From: Hevea brasiliensis
Lineage: Eukaryota > Streptophyta > Magnoliopsida > Malpighiales > Euphorbiaceae
Assembly (NCBI RefSeq): GCF_030052815.1
Contig: NC_079502.1
Span: 9,339,359-9,403,358, forward strand
DNA: 64,000 nt
Direction of reading: 5' to 3'
Positions 22,284 to 33,750 of this stretch are shown here, piece after piece. How positions within the stretch are numbered: the stretch's first letter is position 1; each line of letters opens with the position of its first letter. Both the position numbers and the translations under genes were made by a program. Below the pieces are notes generated by a model that did no database searches, was not told where the DNA came from, and saw only the letters and a program-made list of their open reading frames with translations.

Positions 22284-23592
22284 TGTATCCCAAGTCTAGT
22301 GGTCCAAAAGTAGATTTAATTTTGTCTGATCAAATTTTGCCCGATCAAATTATAGTTAGATAGGCTTATTCGGCGATGTTGTATGCGTTAATTATTATTG
22401 CTACTAACTATTTTGTTTGTTTTACCTGTCCTATCCTCACAGTGCTCTTCGTTTCAAAAAAGGGGAAAAATGAAAAAATAAAATCCCCCGAATCGGGAAG
22501 AGGTAAAGGTGTCCCTTCACACACTGAACACTTACACAATGTCCTCACACACTATGGTCCTAACCCGGGCTTTCTTACCCTTTTAGGAAAGTATGAGGGG
22601 GTCATGTAGCGGTACCCGTGGGTTTTACCCCGTTAGTATCCGTGAAGGCTTCTGCTCAAATTGAAACTCGTTCTATTTACCGTGATATCCGTGGAATTTT
22701 CCCGATAATATCATGGGGATGGAATGGGGCTCTCTTGTTCTGATGAGGGCAATTTGGGAACCTGTGGCTATTAGAAAATTAGATCCTGAGCTTAACTATC
22801 ACGATAGCTGAAAGCCGTAGTAAGCTACCTTATAAGATAGAACTATCCAAAATAGGTAGCGCTTATCCGGTATCAGGAGTCTCCCTATTATAGGACAAAA
22901 AGGGACATGTTTACTCTTACCTTGTTCTGCTTTGATTTCCTTTTGTTCATTTTATAAGGGTAATCTTGAATACTACTGAAACACCTACACATTTTCCTAC
23001 TTTGATAAATGTGTATGTGTCACCTTGTCAACAGTATGATTCAAAATTACCCCAATTTATCTTGCTAACGAATTTTTCCCACAGGCATCACCAAAATAAG
23101 GTCTGTAAAAGGATAAGCATCATTTTTAACATGGCATCCTCGAGTCAGTCGGCAGAGGAAGTTTTTTAGACCAGAACAGAATGCTAAACCATTGTTGAAC
23201 CCATGAGGCGGTTCGGGCCATGGTTTAGCAAAATTGTGAATGAATAGTATGACTCCCGTAGGAACCCCCTCACTAGGGTTATGCAAAAAATTGAATGCGC
23301 CATATGGACAAGTACCATAAATGCGCATTCAATCCAGTCATTCACCGTCGGACTATCGAACGATGCCATGATAAAAGGGATGTAATTATCCCTCTGCAGA
23401 TTTCGTCTTGGCTCTCAGATGCCATCGTATCCTTTGTCCACACCAGGACCCTTTTAATTTTTAATTCAAAATTCATTGAAAATTTTCCATTTACTCCCCG
23501 GAAAATCAAACATTACTTCAAACAAGGCAAGTCCGATCAAGCGCGATTCAACCCAATGAGTGTACTTAATAAGATCTCGAACAAGAAAACTA
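22284..23592 (+). other. Leader of unit 1, possible decayed upstream frame
   Basis: Autonomous Ogre elements carry an extra ORF ahead of gag. Here I see only broken frames: a start MASSSQSAEEVF at 23131 stops at once, and 23295-23575 has coding-like composition without a motif. The stretch 22284-23130 holds nothing recognisable. Confidence 0.4.
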
Positions 23593-25097
23593 ATGGAAGA
23601 TCAGGAACAAGTACAGAACCTACAGGGGCAAGTTTCTGAACTAAAAGACCAGGTTTCAGAACTTATGAAGGCGATGAGGAGATGTCCCAAAATAAGCGAC
23701 TTGGACCTTAACCTACTATTACCTCCTCCACCACCTCTAACAAATGATCCTCACCAAGCTTCAACTTCTTTTACCTTTCAATCCCCATCCGGACGACGAT
23801 CCTTTGTCAATCCGGTCGTCATGACTAATGAACCTCCTTTCTCTTATTATCCAGCCATCCCGAATCTTTGAACCATCCCTTTCGGTCCGAGCCCTCCAAT
23901 TCATTACGCCCCTCATTTCCCGGTTGGGAGCACCTCACACAACAGAGGAGAAAGTAAGATGAGAGAAAATGAGAAGTATCCGCTCTGGAAGAGATTGAGA
24001 GCTATAGAGGGCTGAATATTTATGGCTCGATTGACGTGGCATCACTAAGATTGGTTCCCGATGTGGTGGTGCCGCCCAAATTCAAGGTCCCGATTTTGAC
24101 AAGTATCTGGGAATTCGGACCTCAATTCATTTGGCCACCTATATTGCCAAGATGTCCTCTATGACAGATGATGACAGACTGTTAATCCACTTCTTTCACG
24201 AGAGCCTCTCTGGAGCAGCTCTGAGGTGGTGTGTTCAATTAGACAGGAGCAGACTGCGCTCCTGGAAGGATTTAGCCGAAGCCTTTTAAGCGGTACAAAT
24301 TTAAGCTGCGATGTGGCCCCTACAAGAAGGACCTCGAACACAGTGCAGAGAGATAGGGAAGGCTTCAAAGAATATGCCCAAAGATGGAGAGAGAAAGCAG
24401 CGGAAATATACCCTCCAGTTATTGACAATGAGCTTTGCTCTCTCTTCATTGAGACCTTGAAAGCTCCTTATTTCTATTTGATGATCGGGAACACCTCCAA
24501 CAACTTTGCTAACATTATACAGACTGGGGAGAGAATTGAGGCAAATTTGAGACTAGGGGAGGTTACAGGAAGTGGTAAGAGAAAATTCAGTGAAAAGTAC
24601 GATAAATTCTGAGAAGAAAATGGAAGGGGAGGTGCACAATGTGATGTAACAAGCCTATCAACCATGCCCCCCCACAAAACACCTACCGTTCTCGATTTTC
24701 TTCCCAAAACCTAATGGTAGCCAATTTTCCACCAAAATTTCTTCTTATCCCAACCACAATAGGTCCCATAACCAATTGCTTACACTTCACGTCTGCCGAA
24801 TCAAACAAATTAGTTCATCTAAATCACACACTTCCCAATCCCACCCACCACGCCTATGCCCTTAAGCAATTTTTTTTGTTACCTTTTTAGCATAAACCAG
24901 ATAGTCCCCATACCACTCGACCTTTTACAATCCCTATATCCAATGAGGTGTGATCCAAATGCTCATTGTGAATACTATAGGGGGGGGGGTGGCAATTGGT
25001 CACTCAACATACAATTGTGGAGCTTTCAAAGGTAAGGTACAGTCCCTTATCAGAAATGGGTGGTTGGAGATGGAAAGTGAAAGTGCAATTCCTAATG
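23593..25097 (+). pseudogene. gag: Ogre/Tat-type gag pseudogene, unit 1 (type A)
   Basis: ATG 23593 starts MEDQEQVQNLQ with a Gln/Glu-rich coiled coil, then a poly-Pro stretch (about 23725) and a Ser/Pro-rich linker. The capsid domain follows with RLVPDVVVPPKFKVP (about 24050), HFFHESLSGAALRW (about 24200) and a C-terminal part in 24226-24612 with FKEYAQRWREKAAEIYPP and MIGNTSNNFANI, all Ogre/Tat hallmarks. A Cys/His region with DPNAHCEY is visible near 24955. Several frameshifts (for example before 23871 and near 24290) and TGA 24610 break it. Some breaks are absent in other units, so part of the damage may be consensus error. Coding ends at a deletion junction at 25097/25098. Confidence 0.8.
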
Positions 25098-25440
25098 GCC
25101 TCCGGGGTGATTCATCTTAATTCATCACCTTATCGGCCCCAAATGAACAACGCCATGGAAACTGTAAACAAGAATCTCAAATGAATGATCGAAAAGATGA
25201 CTGATTAAAGCAACTCCATATTCGTTAGTATATGGCATGGAAGCAGTTTTTCCAATAAAGATGGAAATTCCTTCTCTGTGAATCTTAATGGAGAACAGAG
25301 CTAGATGAAATCGAATAGGTCAAAACAAGATTCGAAATCTACCATGGACGGTTATACCAAAGAAGAAAGGCCAGGGTGCTTGAATAAGAATGAACAATCT
25401 CGGGAGCTCCAACCAAGAGATCTTATATCGAAGGAAAATA
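25098..25440 (+). pseudogene. Integrase C-terminal remnant, unit 1
   Basis: Right after the deletion junction the frame reads HLNSSPYRPQMNNAMETVNK, the region following the catalytic Glu of Ogre-type integrase, with TGA at 25182-25184. In another frame SLVYGMEAVFPIKMEIPSL follows, the usual downstream block. Protease, RT, RNase H and the integrase catalytic core are absent between gag and this point. The remnant decays into frameshifts towards 25440. Confidence 0.8.
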
Positions 25441-25982
25441 CTACAAAATGTGGGACTTGAACAATAAAAAAAAAAAACCCGAGAGGCCGCTCCTAGTAAA
25501 ATGAGGGAAAGAGGGTGAAAACCCGAGAGGGCGCCTTCTGCAAAATGAGTGAAGGATGAAAACTCGAGAGAGCATCCTGAAAAAGTGAGTTATCGGGATT
25601 GAAAACCTCAAAGAATGCGCCTAGCAACATGAAGCCTTATTGAGAATGTAAAACGGAGTCAAAAGGTAGCAAGTGACCATGGCACAAGGATTCTTCTCAG
25701 ACTATTAGTATTTGGGGCAATAAAGGGTCTAGAAAAGTTAATAAAGGAATTCGTGAGATTTCTCTTTCTTCCAAATTCATATCCTTATTCTTTGTTATTA
25801 AAAACCATATTCCATCAGCCCATTTACCTTGGAACATGCGCTGTTAACTTGTTAATGCTTTATTATGAGTTAAGAATTTAAACACAGGTAACTTTATATA
25901 CATTGCATTGAGAATTATAGGGAATGACTAAGCAGTGAACACACAACCTATTGATATGGGAAGTTGGGACTTGAACAAAAAA

Positions 25983-26014
25983 AAGAAGAAGAAGAAGAAG
26001 AAGAAGAAGAAGAA
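25983..26014 (+). repeat. (GAA)n microsatellite, unit 1
   Basis: About ten GAA/AAG units. The counterparts vary in length: unit 2 about 38015-38058, unit 3 about 44878-44914, unit 4 about 56866-56902. Confidence 0.9.
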
Positions 26015-26140
26015 AATGTAGGAATGAAAACCCGAAAGGGCGCTCCTAGTAAAATGTGTGAAAGAGGGTGAAAACCAGAGGGCATATACGCAAAATTAGT
26101 GAAGTATTAAAACCCCAATGGGCATCCTGAAAAAGTGAGC

Positions 26141-26143
<3 letters not shown>

Positions 26144-26176
<33 letters not shown>
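26144..26176 (+). repeat. Poly-A run, unit 1
   Basis: About 33 consecutive A. Equivalent runs are near 38186-38220, 45039-45066 and 57028-57054. Confidence 0.9.
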
Positions 26177-26178
<2 letters not shown>

Positions 26179-26401
26179 AGGGGTGAAAACCCGAAAGGGC
26201 GCTTCTAGTCAAAAGGGCAAAAGGAAAGTGAAAACCCGCAAGGGCGCTTTTTGAGGAAAGTCAAGAACAGAAAAGGGGCATCCGAAGAAATGAGGTCGTA
26301 GGCCAAGTCTTGTAACTCGTCCTCCATTAATCATCGGTTTTCGGGATCCTGTTAAGTACACTTCATCGGGGAAGAACTTCTTGTGTCGAGATTAGGTTTG
26401 C

Positions 26402-27600
26402 TTTGCAAGTTGATTTTAAATTTCATGCAATTTACATTTCTGCTATCAACCTCTGGTTCCTTGATCTAAGTTGATTTTAATTTCTTGCAATTCACATTTC
26501 CACCATCAACCTCTGGTTCCTTGATCTAAGTTGATTTTAATTTCCTGCAATTTAAATTTCTGCTATCAACCTCTGGTTCCTTGATCTAAGTTGATTTTAA
26601 TTTCCTGCAATTTACATTTCCACCATCAACCTCTGGTTCCTTGATCTAAGTTGATTTTAATTTCCTGCAATTTACATTTCTGCTATCAACCTCTGGTTCC
26701 TTGATCTAAGTTGATTTTAATTTCTTGCAATTCACATTTCCACCATCAACCTCTGGTTCCTTGATCTAAGTTGATTTTAATTTCCTGCAATTTACATTTC
26801 TGCTATCAACCTCTGGTTCCTTGATCTAAGTTGATTTTAATTTCTTGCAATTCACATTTCCACCATCAACCTCTGGTTCCTTGATCTAAGTTGATTTTAA
26901 TTTCCTGCAATTTAAATTTCTGCTATCAACCTCTGGTTCCTTGATCTAAGTTGATTTTAATTTCCTGCAATTTACATTTCCACCATCAACCTCTGGTTCC
27001 TTGATCTAAGTTGATTTTAATTTCCTGCAATTTACATTTCTGCTATCAACCTCTGGTTCCTTGATCTAAGTTGATTTTAAATTTCCTGCAATTTACATTT
27101 CTGCTATCAACCTCTGGTTCCTTGATCTAAGTTGATTTTAATTTCCTGCAATTTACATTTCTGCTATCAACCTCTGGTTCCTTGATCTAAGTTGATTTTA
27201 ATTTCCTGCAATTTACATTTCTGCTATCAACCTCTGGTTCCTTGATCTAAGTTGATTTTAAATTTCATGCAATTTACATTTCTGCTATCAACCTCTGGTT
27301 CCTTGATCTAAGTTGATTTTAATTTCTTGCAATTCACATTTCCACCATCAACCTCTGGTTCCTTGATCTAAGTTGATTTTAATTTCTGCAATTTACATTT
27401 ACATTATCAACATCTGGTTCCTTGATCTAAGTTGATTTTAATTTCATGCAATCTACATTATCTGGTTTTAAATTTCATGCAATTTACATTTCTGTTATCA
27501 ACCTCTGGTTCCTCGATCTAAGTTGATTTTAATTTCCTGCAATTTACGTTTTCTGTCATCAACCTCTGGATCCTTGATCTAAGTTGATTTTAATTTTTAT
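26402..27600 (+). repeat. 60-bp tandem repeat array, unit 1 (type A order)
   Basis: About 19-20 units with an invariant core CTTGATCTAAGTTGATTTTA and a variable half. Five variants occur in a fixed order. After the variant with AAATTTCCTGC come two TTTCTGCTAT units and then the AAATTTCATGC unit, the same as unit 3. Confidence 0.92.
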
Positions 27601-27694
27601 TCCCCGATTCTTTGATCCAAGTTAATTTGGGTCTAACTTCTGTTGCCTATTTCTAGGTCACAAACACCTAATCGTCCAAAATATGAGTCGGAAT

Positions 27695-27746
27695 CTTTAC
27701 ATAATTCCTATACGGAAATTTTTCCTTTAATAGAAATTATGTAAAG
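27695..27746 (+). other. Long inverted repeat abutting the polypurine tract, unit 1
   Basis: The arms at 27695-27711 and 27730-27746 match at 16 of 17 positions (CTTTACATAATT against AATTATGTAAAG at the base). The loop holds a smaller GGAAA/TTTCC stem. The right arm runs into the polypurine tract. It is conserved in all four units. Confidence 0.75.
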
Positions 27747-27755
27747 AGGGGCAGC
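27743..27755 (+). other. Polypurine tract before LTR 2
   Basis: AAAGAGGGGCAGC lies immediately before TGTCGACACC. This fixes the LTR start and shows that the 6-kb block is an LTR and not internal sequence. Confidence 0.8.
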
Positions 27756-30700
27756 TGTCGACACCATATTTTGGCGACCTAGAATCAATAAAAATTCTTC
27801 TTTGAGCAGCTAATCACGTTTAGATCCCTCTTTGATAGGCGGTCACATTTAGATCTCTCCTCACAAAGAATTGAATCAATGCTAAGTCCTCACATTCATT
27901 AAAGCCCCAGATCTTTCAAAACATTTACCGAACTCTCAAACCCATTTGTCGAATTTCGGACACATCGAGTATATTCTGATCTCTGTTGATAAAATGAGCG
28001 GCAATAGATCTTTTCCTACTGTTTTATTACCGACCTCCTTTCCAAAATTTTAAGAGCTAAAGTTTTGGTTCGATTTAGTGAGGATTCAGATCTTAAGTGT
28101 TCGAGTTAAATTTTCAATCAAGTTCCGTTCAGCATTTCTTCCCTACCGATCTCATGCTTAAAGTGCTTTCCGATCTCTCATACTTAGATTAATAATCACA
28201 TTTAGTTTTTGTCTTGCTGTGCTCATACAATCAAATACTCAGACAAACACTGGTTTAAAATTTTCCGATCACAATCATTCATTGAACAAAGAGGCATTCC
28301 AGTTCATGTCATAATCTGTACAAGTTATTGGTGGGGATCACCCCACCTGATCTGTTTGGATCACTCTCCCTCTCCCTCACCTTGGCTTCCTCCTCACTAT
28401 CTTCGCTCGCGCCTCGGGAGCCAGGTCATCCATCCAGGAGAAGTCCTCTTCAGGGTAGCGCTTTTGGAGTTCGGCCAAGAGATCCTTATGAGCATTCACA
28501 TAGGCTCCGGCTATTCCTGACACCATCTCTTCATCTTTTTCCTTAAGCTCTTTGTCTTTCTCTGTAAGCTCCTTATCCTTCGCGTTAAGCTCCTCTATAA
28601 GTTGAGCGACACAGCGGCCGTTGGCTGAAGTGCAGGACTTCTCACGAGAGCCCGTTCTCTTCGGCCAGTCACGAGACTTTTGGCGGCTTGTCTTCATGGT
28701 ACTTCGCCGTCCCTCGACTTGAGATATATAATCCGGCGGATGAGAGTTGGGATCGGAGGAAGCCAATTCCTGATTTTTCTTCCCGACCTCCTTACCCGAC
28801 TTGAATCTTTTCCCGAACCATGGTGCGGTTCACGACACTCCACATTCAAGCTCATGGATCGAGTCAAGATATCATCGAGACCATTCGGGATAACTGTCCG
28901 ATCCTCTGAAAGAAGATGGTAGCCCCGGGACTTTGGCAAAATCGGGGTTCTCCCTAACGATCGGTTATCCTTCAAGGAGTCGATCGATGTCGGCGCCATG
29001 AGAAGAGGTCATCGAGAAGATTGAGAAGGACCCATGCATGTACTTGGAACAATTGGGAGAGGTGGAGGTTGCTCTTCCGATCTAAGAGGTGATCGGACAG
29101 CTTCAGTCGGCGAGATCCAAAGGTTGGCGGGTCTCTTTGTATCTCCCAGGTTCGTGGGTGTTTGAAGTCGTTCCGAACGCTTCATCTCCTTTATCTTAGG
29201 AGATCTCTCTTTCTTTCCTTCGTTTCCTAGAACCTTCACCACCCGCCATACCTGCACAGAAAAGAGGTTAGTGAGATCGCTAAGGTCACGAGCGAGATAT
29301 AGAAAATACCAATGCCGAGTCGAGAGCGGAAGTTCACGATCTCGGCGGTGATTATTGCATGGTCCAATAGTGCGATTCGCGATCACCGCATTTGGACAGA
29401 ATATTTTAGAGTGGCGGCGACTCTTGAGATCCATCACTATTAAGCCTTCCTCTTGACTCGGGGTAATGTGCTTGAGCGAGGGCCCTGGTACCACGGCTAC
29501 GAGGAAAGTCCTCAGCGGCTCGGATCTTTACTCCTCGGAATGAAGAACAGGTTCTTCCAATTCTTAAGGGATGAGGCGGATCGGAAAAGAGCCCGCAATG
29601 AGGCTTACCTGAAAGAACGATGTTCGTCATCCTTTGTGAGTTAGTGCATGCGGCTCGGCGAACACCTTAGCCGTAGGTCTGATTCCCTTAGCTCGGCATA
29701 GACCTCGGAAAGCTACCAAGATCTGCCACGAGTTGGGGTGAATTTCAACAATGGATGCTCGGTGAAGTTTTAGGACCTCCTTATAGAAATCGTCTAGAGG
29801 GAACCTCAGACCGGCCTTTAACTGTTCCTCATACACCATAACCATGTCATCCTCTTCAAAAGAATGATCGACACGAAGATCGCCATGGCACTTGATCAGC
29901 TCATATGAATCAGGACAAATATTGTATTCTTGGACAAGCGATTGCGGATCAGTTCTCGAAGAACCGACGGAAGCTCGTCTATAGGAAGGGTCTCTCTCCT
30001 TGAAGTAGGTGCAAGCCTTGATGGTATGACCGCCCCAGGCACAGGGCGAGACCTAGGGGTTTAGGTTGCGTGCTTGGCCCGACTACCTCTTCTTCATCGG
30101 AAGACCATGAAAACTGAATGGAAGGGGGCTCAGCTCTCGACCTTCGACCGCTCATTTTCAAAAGAAACAAAGAATTTAAACTAAAGAGGATCAAAGCCCT
30201 TAGAGTCGATCGGCGTCGGAAGAACTTGAAAGCGAGAGAACTTCGAAGTTGTGAGCAGTGGATAGACAATGGAATGAGAGAACAACTGGCTATCCCCTTA
30301 CCCCTATTTATACTAGTCAGAGCATTAAATGCTAACGACGATCCATGCAGTCCATCGGTTAACGTTAGCCTCCAGCTGTTCTGACACGTCTCTCGAACAT
30401 CCGAAGGAGATCGGTTAAGTAGAGTTCAGCATAATAAGTTGAATATTTTGAATAAAAGATCGATTAAGAGTAGTTTTGTTAGAATCCAAATCGGACAAAT
30501 ATATCAGAGATCAGCAAATAATCAAATAAGGCAATAATTGGAGGAACAATATTTTTATTTCCAAAAGTTCGGATTACATCATTTGGGCGATCTCTAGGGA
30601 TCGGATTATGATAAAGGTCTAATTACATCTTTTGGGCGATCTCTAGGGATCGGATTATGATAAAGGTCTAATTACATCATTTGGGCGATCTCTAGAGATC

Positions 30701-33700
30701 GATTACATTGAAGGATTACATCATTTGGGCGATCTCTAGAGACCGGTGGAACATCCTATCTAAAGGCCTATGTCAAAGCCTAGTCTCGTGGTGAATCAAA
30801 AGGCGTGTTTGACCGAGAGGCCGTGTTGACATCGGATAGATGTGCGGCTTAGATGGGGTGACTATGACTCCCATGAAGATGAGAGACATCGTCACCGATG
30901 TTACCACCGAAACCGACCAGCCGGAACACCCAATGTGGAGGAAAGGCGCCGGAACACCCAATGCGATGAGAAGCCGAATGAACTTCGGTTGGCGACTCGA
31001 GATCGGTACAACCGAGGTCCGCAATACAGATCGGTCAAATCGGTTCTCTCACCATCGTAAGTTAAGGTCATGCGATCACCGGATCGTAAATTTTGATCGG
31101 TGAGTAAAGGCCCATCGGAAAAGATCAAAGCCACGATTATAGCGAACTTCCACCGGGCGGCTAGAAACAGGTAAGTAAGAAAGGAAGAGAGGAAAGTCGG
31201 ATGAAGAAAATGTCTCCGTCGACGGTATATATAGGGAAAATGAGCATTTATTGCTAAGCGAAAGCAGCGGGCGCTTGGGAATCGAGGACAATTAATGCTT
31301 TGACGAACGGACGAGAGAAAGGAGAGATCGGAATAATAGATCGGAAGGTGGGAGACCAGCATGAAAGGTCGGAAAGAACATGTGAAAGAGATCGAGAAAG
31401 AGGAGGATCGGTAGGCAAAAGAATAAGACAAATTCCAATAACCGTCGTCGAATCGAGTAGAGGTAGTTAAGGCGTTGCAGCGAGATCTCCATCGCACGCC
31501 TAAGAATCGCACTTAATCTTGGCAGTGCGGTATGTCATGACAGATCCTGTACATCCCAATCTCCACCGTTGATCCCACTTGTAGACAAACCGGAACCCTT
31601 AGATCAAGAGAGAAGGCGACAATACGGCGTCTTTCGCTCTTAACCCTCGGATCGTTCCGGACAAGGAAATTTGGGACCGTCAGATGGAAAGAAGAAAAGG
31701 ACAAATATTATGAAGAGTGATCTCAACCATTCATTTTGATTCTCTTTAATTCCTGAGCCTCCGATCATGTCCTTCGAAATCTTGACCCTCCATCTCCCTC
31801 AAAATAAATCCTGACCCTTCACGAAGAGCACTCGATTCATATAAATACCTGCATAAAAACTGTTCAAGGGACGGGCAAGAAAAATAGACAAGAGGTCATT
31901 ATTATAGCGGAGGAACTGAAATTTCATTTAGTTTACTACTCTGCTACTTAGAAGTGTCAATCAAAAGACTTTGGAAACAAGTTTTACGAAGTGTTTTTCT
32001 TGAAAAGATGCGAATCTGGAACTCTACATTTCCAGTTTGTTCATTATCTGGTCACACTCTCACTTTCTGCCTTTTATCATTTCTGTCCAAGCTCAATTTC
32101 ATTCTATTCGGTTCTTTTCATCTTGATCTGATCGCATTTTAGATAATCACCCTCCAGTTCACGAGAACACCACCCTCGGGCCAATCAATCCTTGTCTTAT
32201 CACTATTTGGCACCCCATAGTTATTTTAGTAGCTTTGGCTCCTCACGGTAAGAGCTCATACTCTTTGTTTTATTAAATGCTTACATTTACTTTACGTATT
32301 TTCTTTGTTCTTCTCACATCTGTGACTTTCTACTTTTGCACAAACGATCCCCAAAGAATGTTCTTGTAAGAGCTCATATCAACTGTTTTATCAGTGTCTA
32401 CATTTACTTCTGCATTTTCTTTGTTCTTCTCACATCTGTGACTTTCTACGTTTGCACAAGCGATCCCCAAAGAATGACACTCTCAAATCATCTATTTAGT
32501 GATCGGTTCATTTTATTAATCTTCATCCTTTTTGAAAGTAAGATTTCTAACTCCTAGTAGTATGTAAGTGGTTGGGTAAATGTAGGTAGCGCAACTTAGG
32601 GTCTCTTTTAAAGAGAGAACATGAATAACACGTCGGGAAGATAGCCAAACTATTAGGTGGCGTAAGCGACAATTCGGCAAGATGTCATAAAGCGAAATAG
32701 AACCAAAGTAAACATAAGAATAGATCGGATGTTAATAGATATTGGTAAAATGACTACATGAAAAGGTCAGTGAATCAAGTCTAGTGTTCCCCGTTCAGCC
32801 ACAGGATATCCAGAAACCTTATCCCCGGCATTTTTGAATGTCAGAATTCTTAGTTTTAGGTTCTTAGGACCCGTAGTTAAATTTTTAAAGGTCGGAAAAG
32901 TCTTTGTCAGAGTCCGTCAAAATAGAAGAAGTCGGAAGAGTCCTTATCCTATCCTTGCCTAAAAGTTTTAAATCAACTCTTAAAGGAGATCGGAGGAGTG
33001 TTCTTATCAGGTCTCCTTCAAAATTTTAATAAAAATTAAATAGTGATCGGATGAGAGATCTTATCAGGTATCAAATCAAAACATTAATAAATTACTATAA
33101 AGGATATCGGAGGAGGGTTCTTATCAGGTCTCCCATCAAAATATTAATAAAGACCTTAAAAGAGATCGGAGGAGGGTTCTTATCCGGTCTCCCCCCAAAA
33201 TTTTAATAAATAACTCTAAAGGAGATCGGAGGAGGGTTCTTATCTGGTCTCCCCCCAAAATTTTAATAAATAACTCTAAAGGAGATCGGAGGAGGGTTCT
33301 TATCTGGTCTGCCCCCAAAATACAATAAACAACTTAAAAGAGATCGGAGGAGGGTTCTTATCCGATTCTCACACCCGTTCACTAAGGTTGTCTCATTTAC
33401 TTATGTATCTGGGTGATCCAAATTTAGTGAAAAATCAAATATTCCTTCTACCAAAAGGATTAACATTGCCGTCTAAGCCTCCCTAACTAATTTATAAAGG
33501 ACGCAGAATTAAATCTACTTACCCTTATTAAGGGACGAGGTGGGGTGCCTAACACCTTCCCCACCCGTTTACGGACCCCGAACTTAGAATCTGTTTTGAA
33601 GTGTTTTCATTTTTATTTTTACTTCTCAAATGGTTTTCTTTAGTTTCCCTCAAAACTAAGGTGGCGACTCCTCACTCTTTCCCACTTCGGTGAGTGATCG

Positions 33701-33729
33701 TCCAGGCGACCGCAAAATCCATTGCGACA
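27756..33729 (+). repeat. LTR 2 of the Ogre-like array (5974 bp)
   Basis: It runs TGTCG...CGACA, a perfect 5-bp inverted terminal pair, collinear with LTR 1 throughout. Differences from LTR 1 cluster at CCG, CTG and CAG: for example CCGATC becomes AGATC twice near 27820-27855, and CAG often becomes CGG or CG. Landmarks: 49-bp repeat about 30570-30745, sense TATA 31840-31847, 115-bp dimer about 32240-32480, 60-bp repeats about 32985-33360. Confidence 0.92.
28340..30160 (-). pseudogene. Antisense LTR gene, copy 2, broken
   Basis: The same protein as at 16717-18631 in fragments: start region about 30160-29980, YEEQLKAGLRFPL frame 29845-29627, middle 29630-29009, coiled coil 28766-28377 with KDKELTEKDKELKEKDEE. 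It has the base missing near 18214 in copy 1 (GGTGAAG near 29761), so here the family domain is continuous across that point. Most breaks coincide with CAG/CTG/CCG triplets and may be consensus errors. TATA at 30305-30312 (minus strand). Confidence 0.65.
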
Positions 33730-33732
33730 GCT

Positions 33733-33750
33733 TGGCGACTCCACTGGGGA
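33733..33750 (+). other. Primer binding site, tRNA-Arg, unit 2
   Basis: Identical to the site at 22266 and also three bases after the LTR end. Confidence 0.85.

Larger units (their letters stand above)
25478..26244 (+). other. 3' module with CCC-GNRA-GGG hairpin motifs, unit 1
   Basis: Modules of the form GTGAAAAC + hairpin + GCGC recur. The cores are CCCGAGAGGG (25522), CTCGAGAGAG (25563), CCCGAAAGGG (26031 and 26191) and CCCGCAAGGG (26235). All loops are GNRA (GAGA, GAAA, GCAA), and the 25563 copy has a paired C-to-T and G-to-A change that keeps the stem. Between them lie a (GAA)n run and poly-A. No reading frame is convincing. Confidence 0.6.

Noticed and set aside
24996..25184. A 62-codon frame as one protein in unit 1
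   Set aside because: It joins an out-of-frame gag tail to the integrase remnant across the deletion junction; only the last part is meaningful.
26402..27600. Regular 60-bp repeats that might suggest a CRISPR array
   Set aside because: The whole unit repeats without unique spacers, it lies in a plant retroelement, and the variation is between repeat variants.
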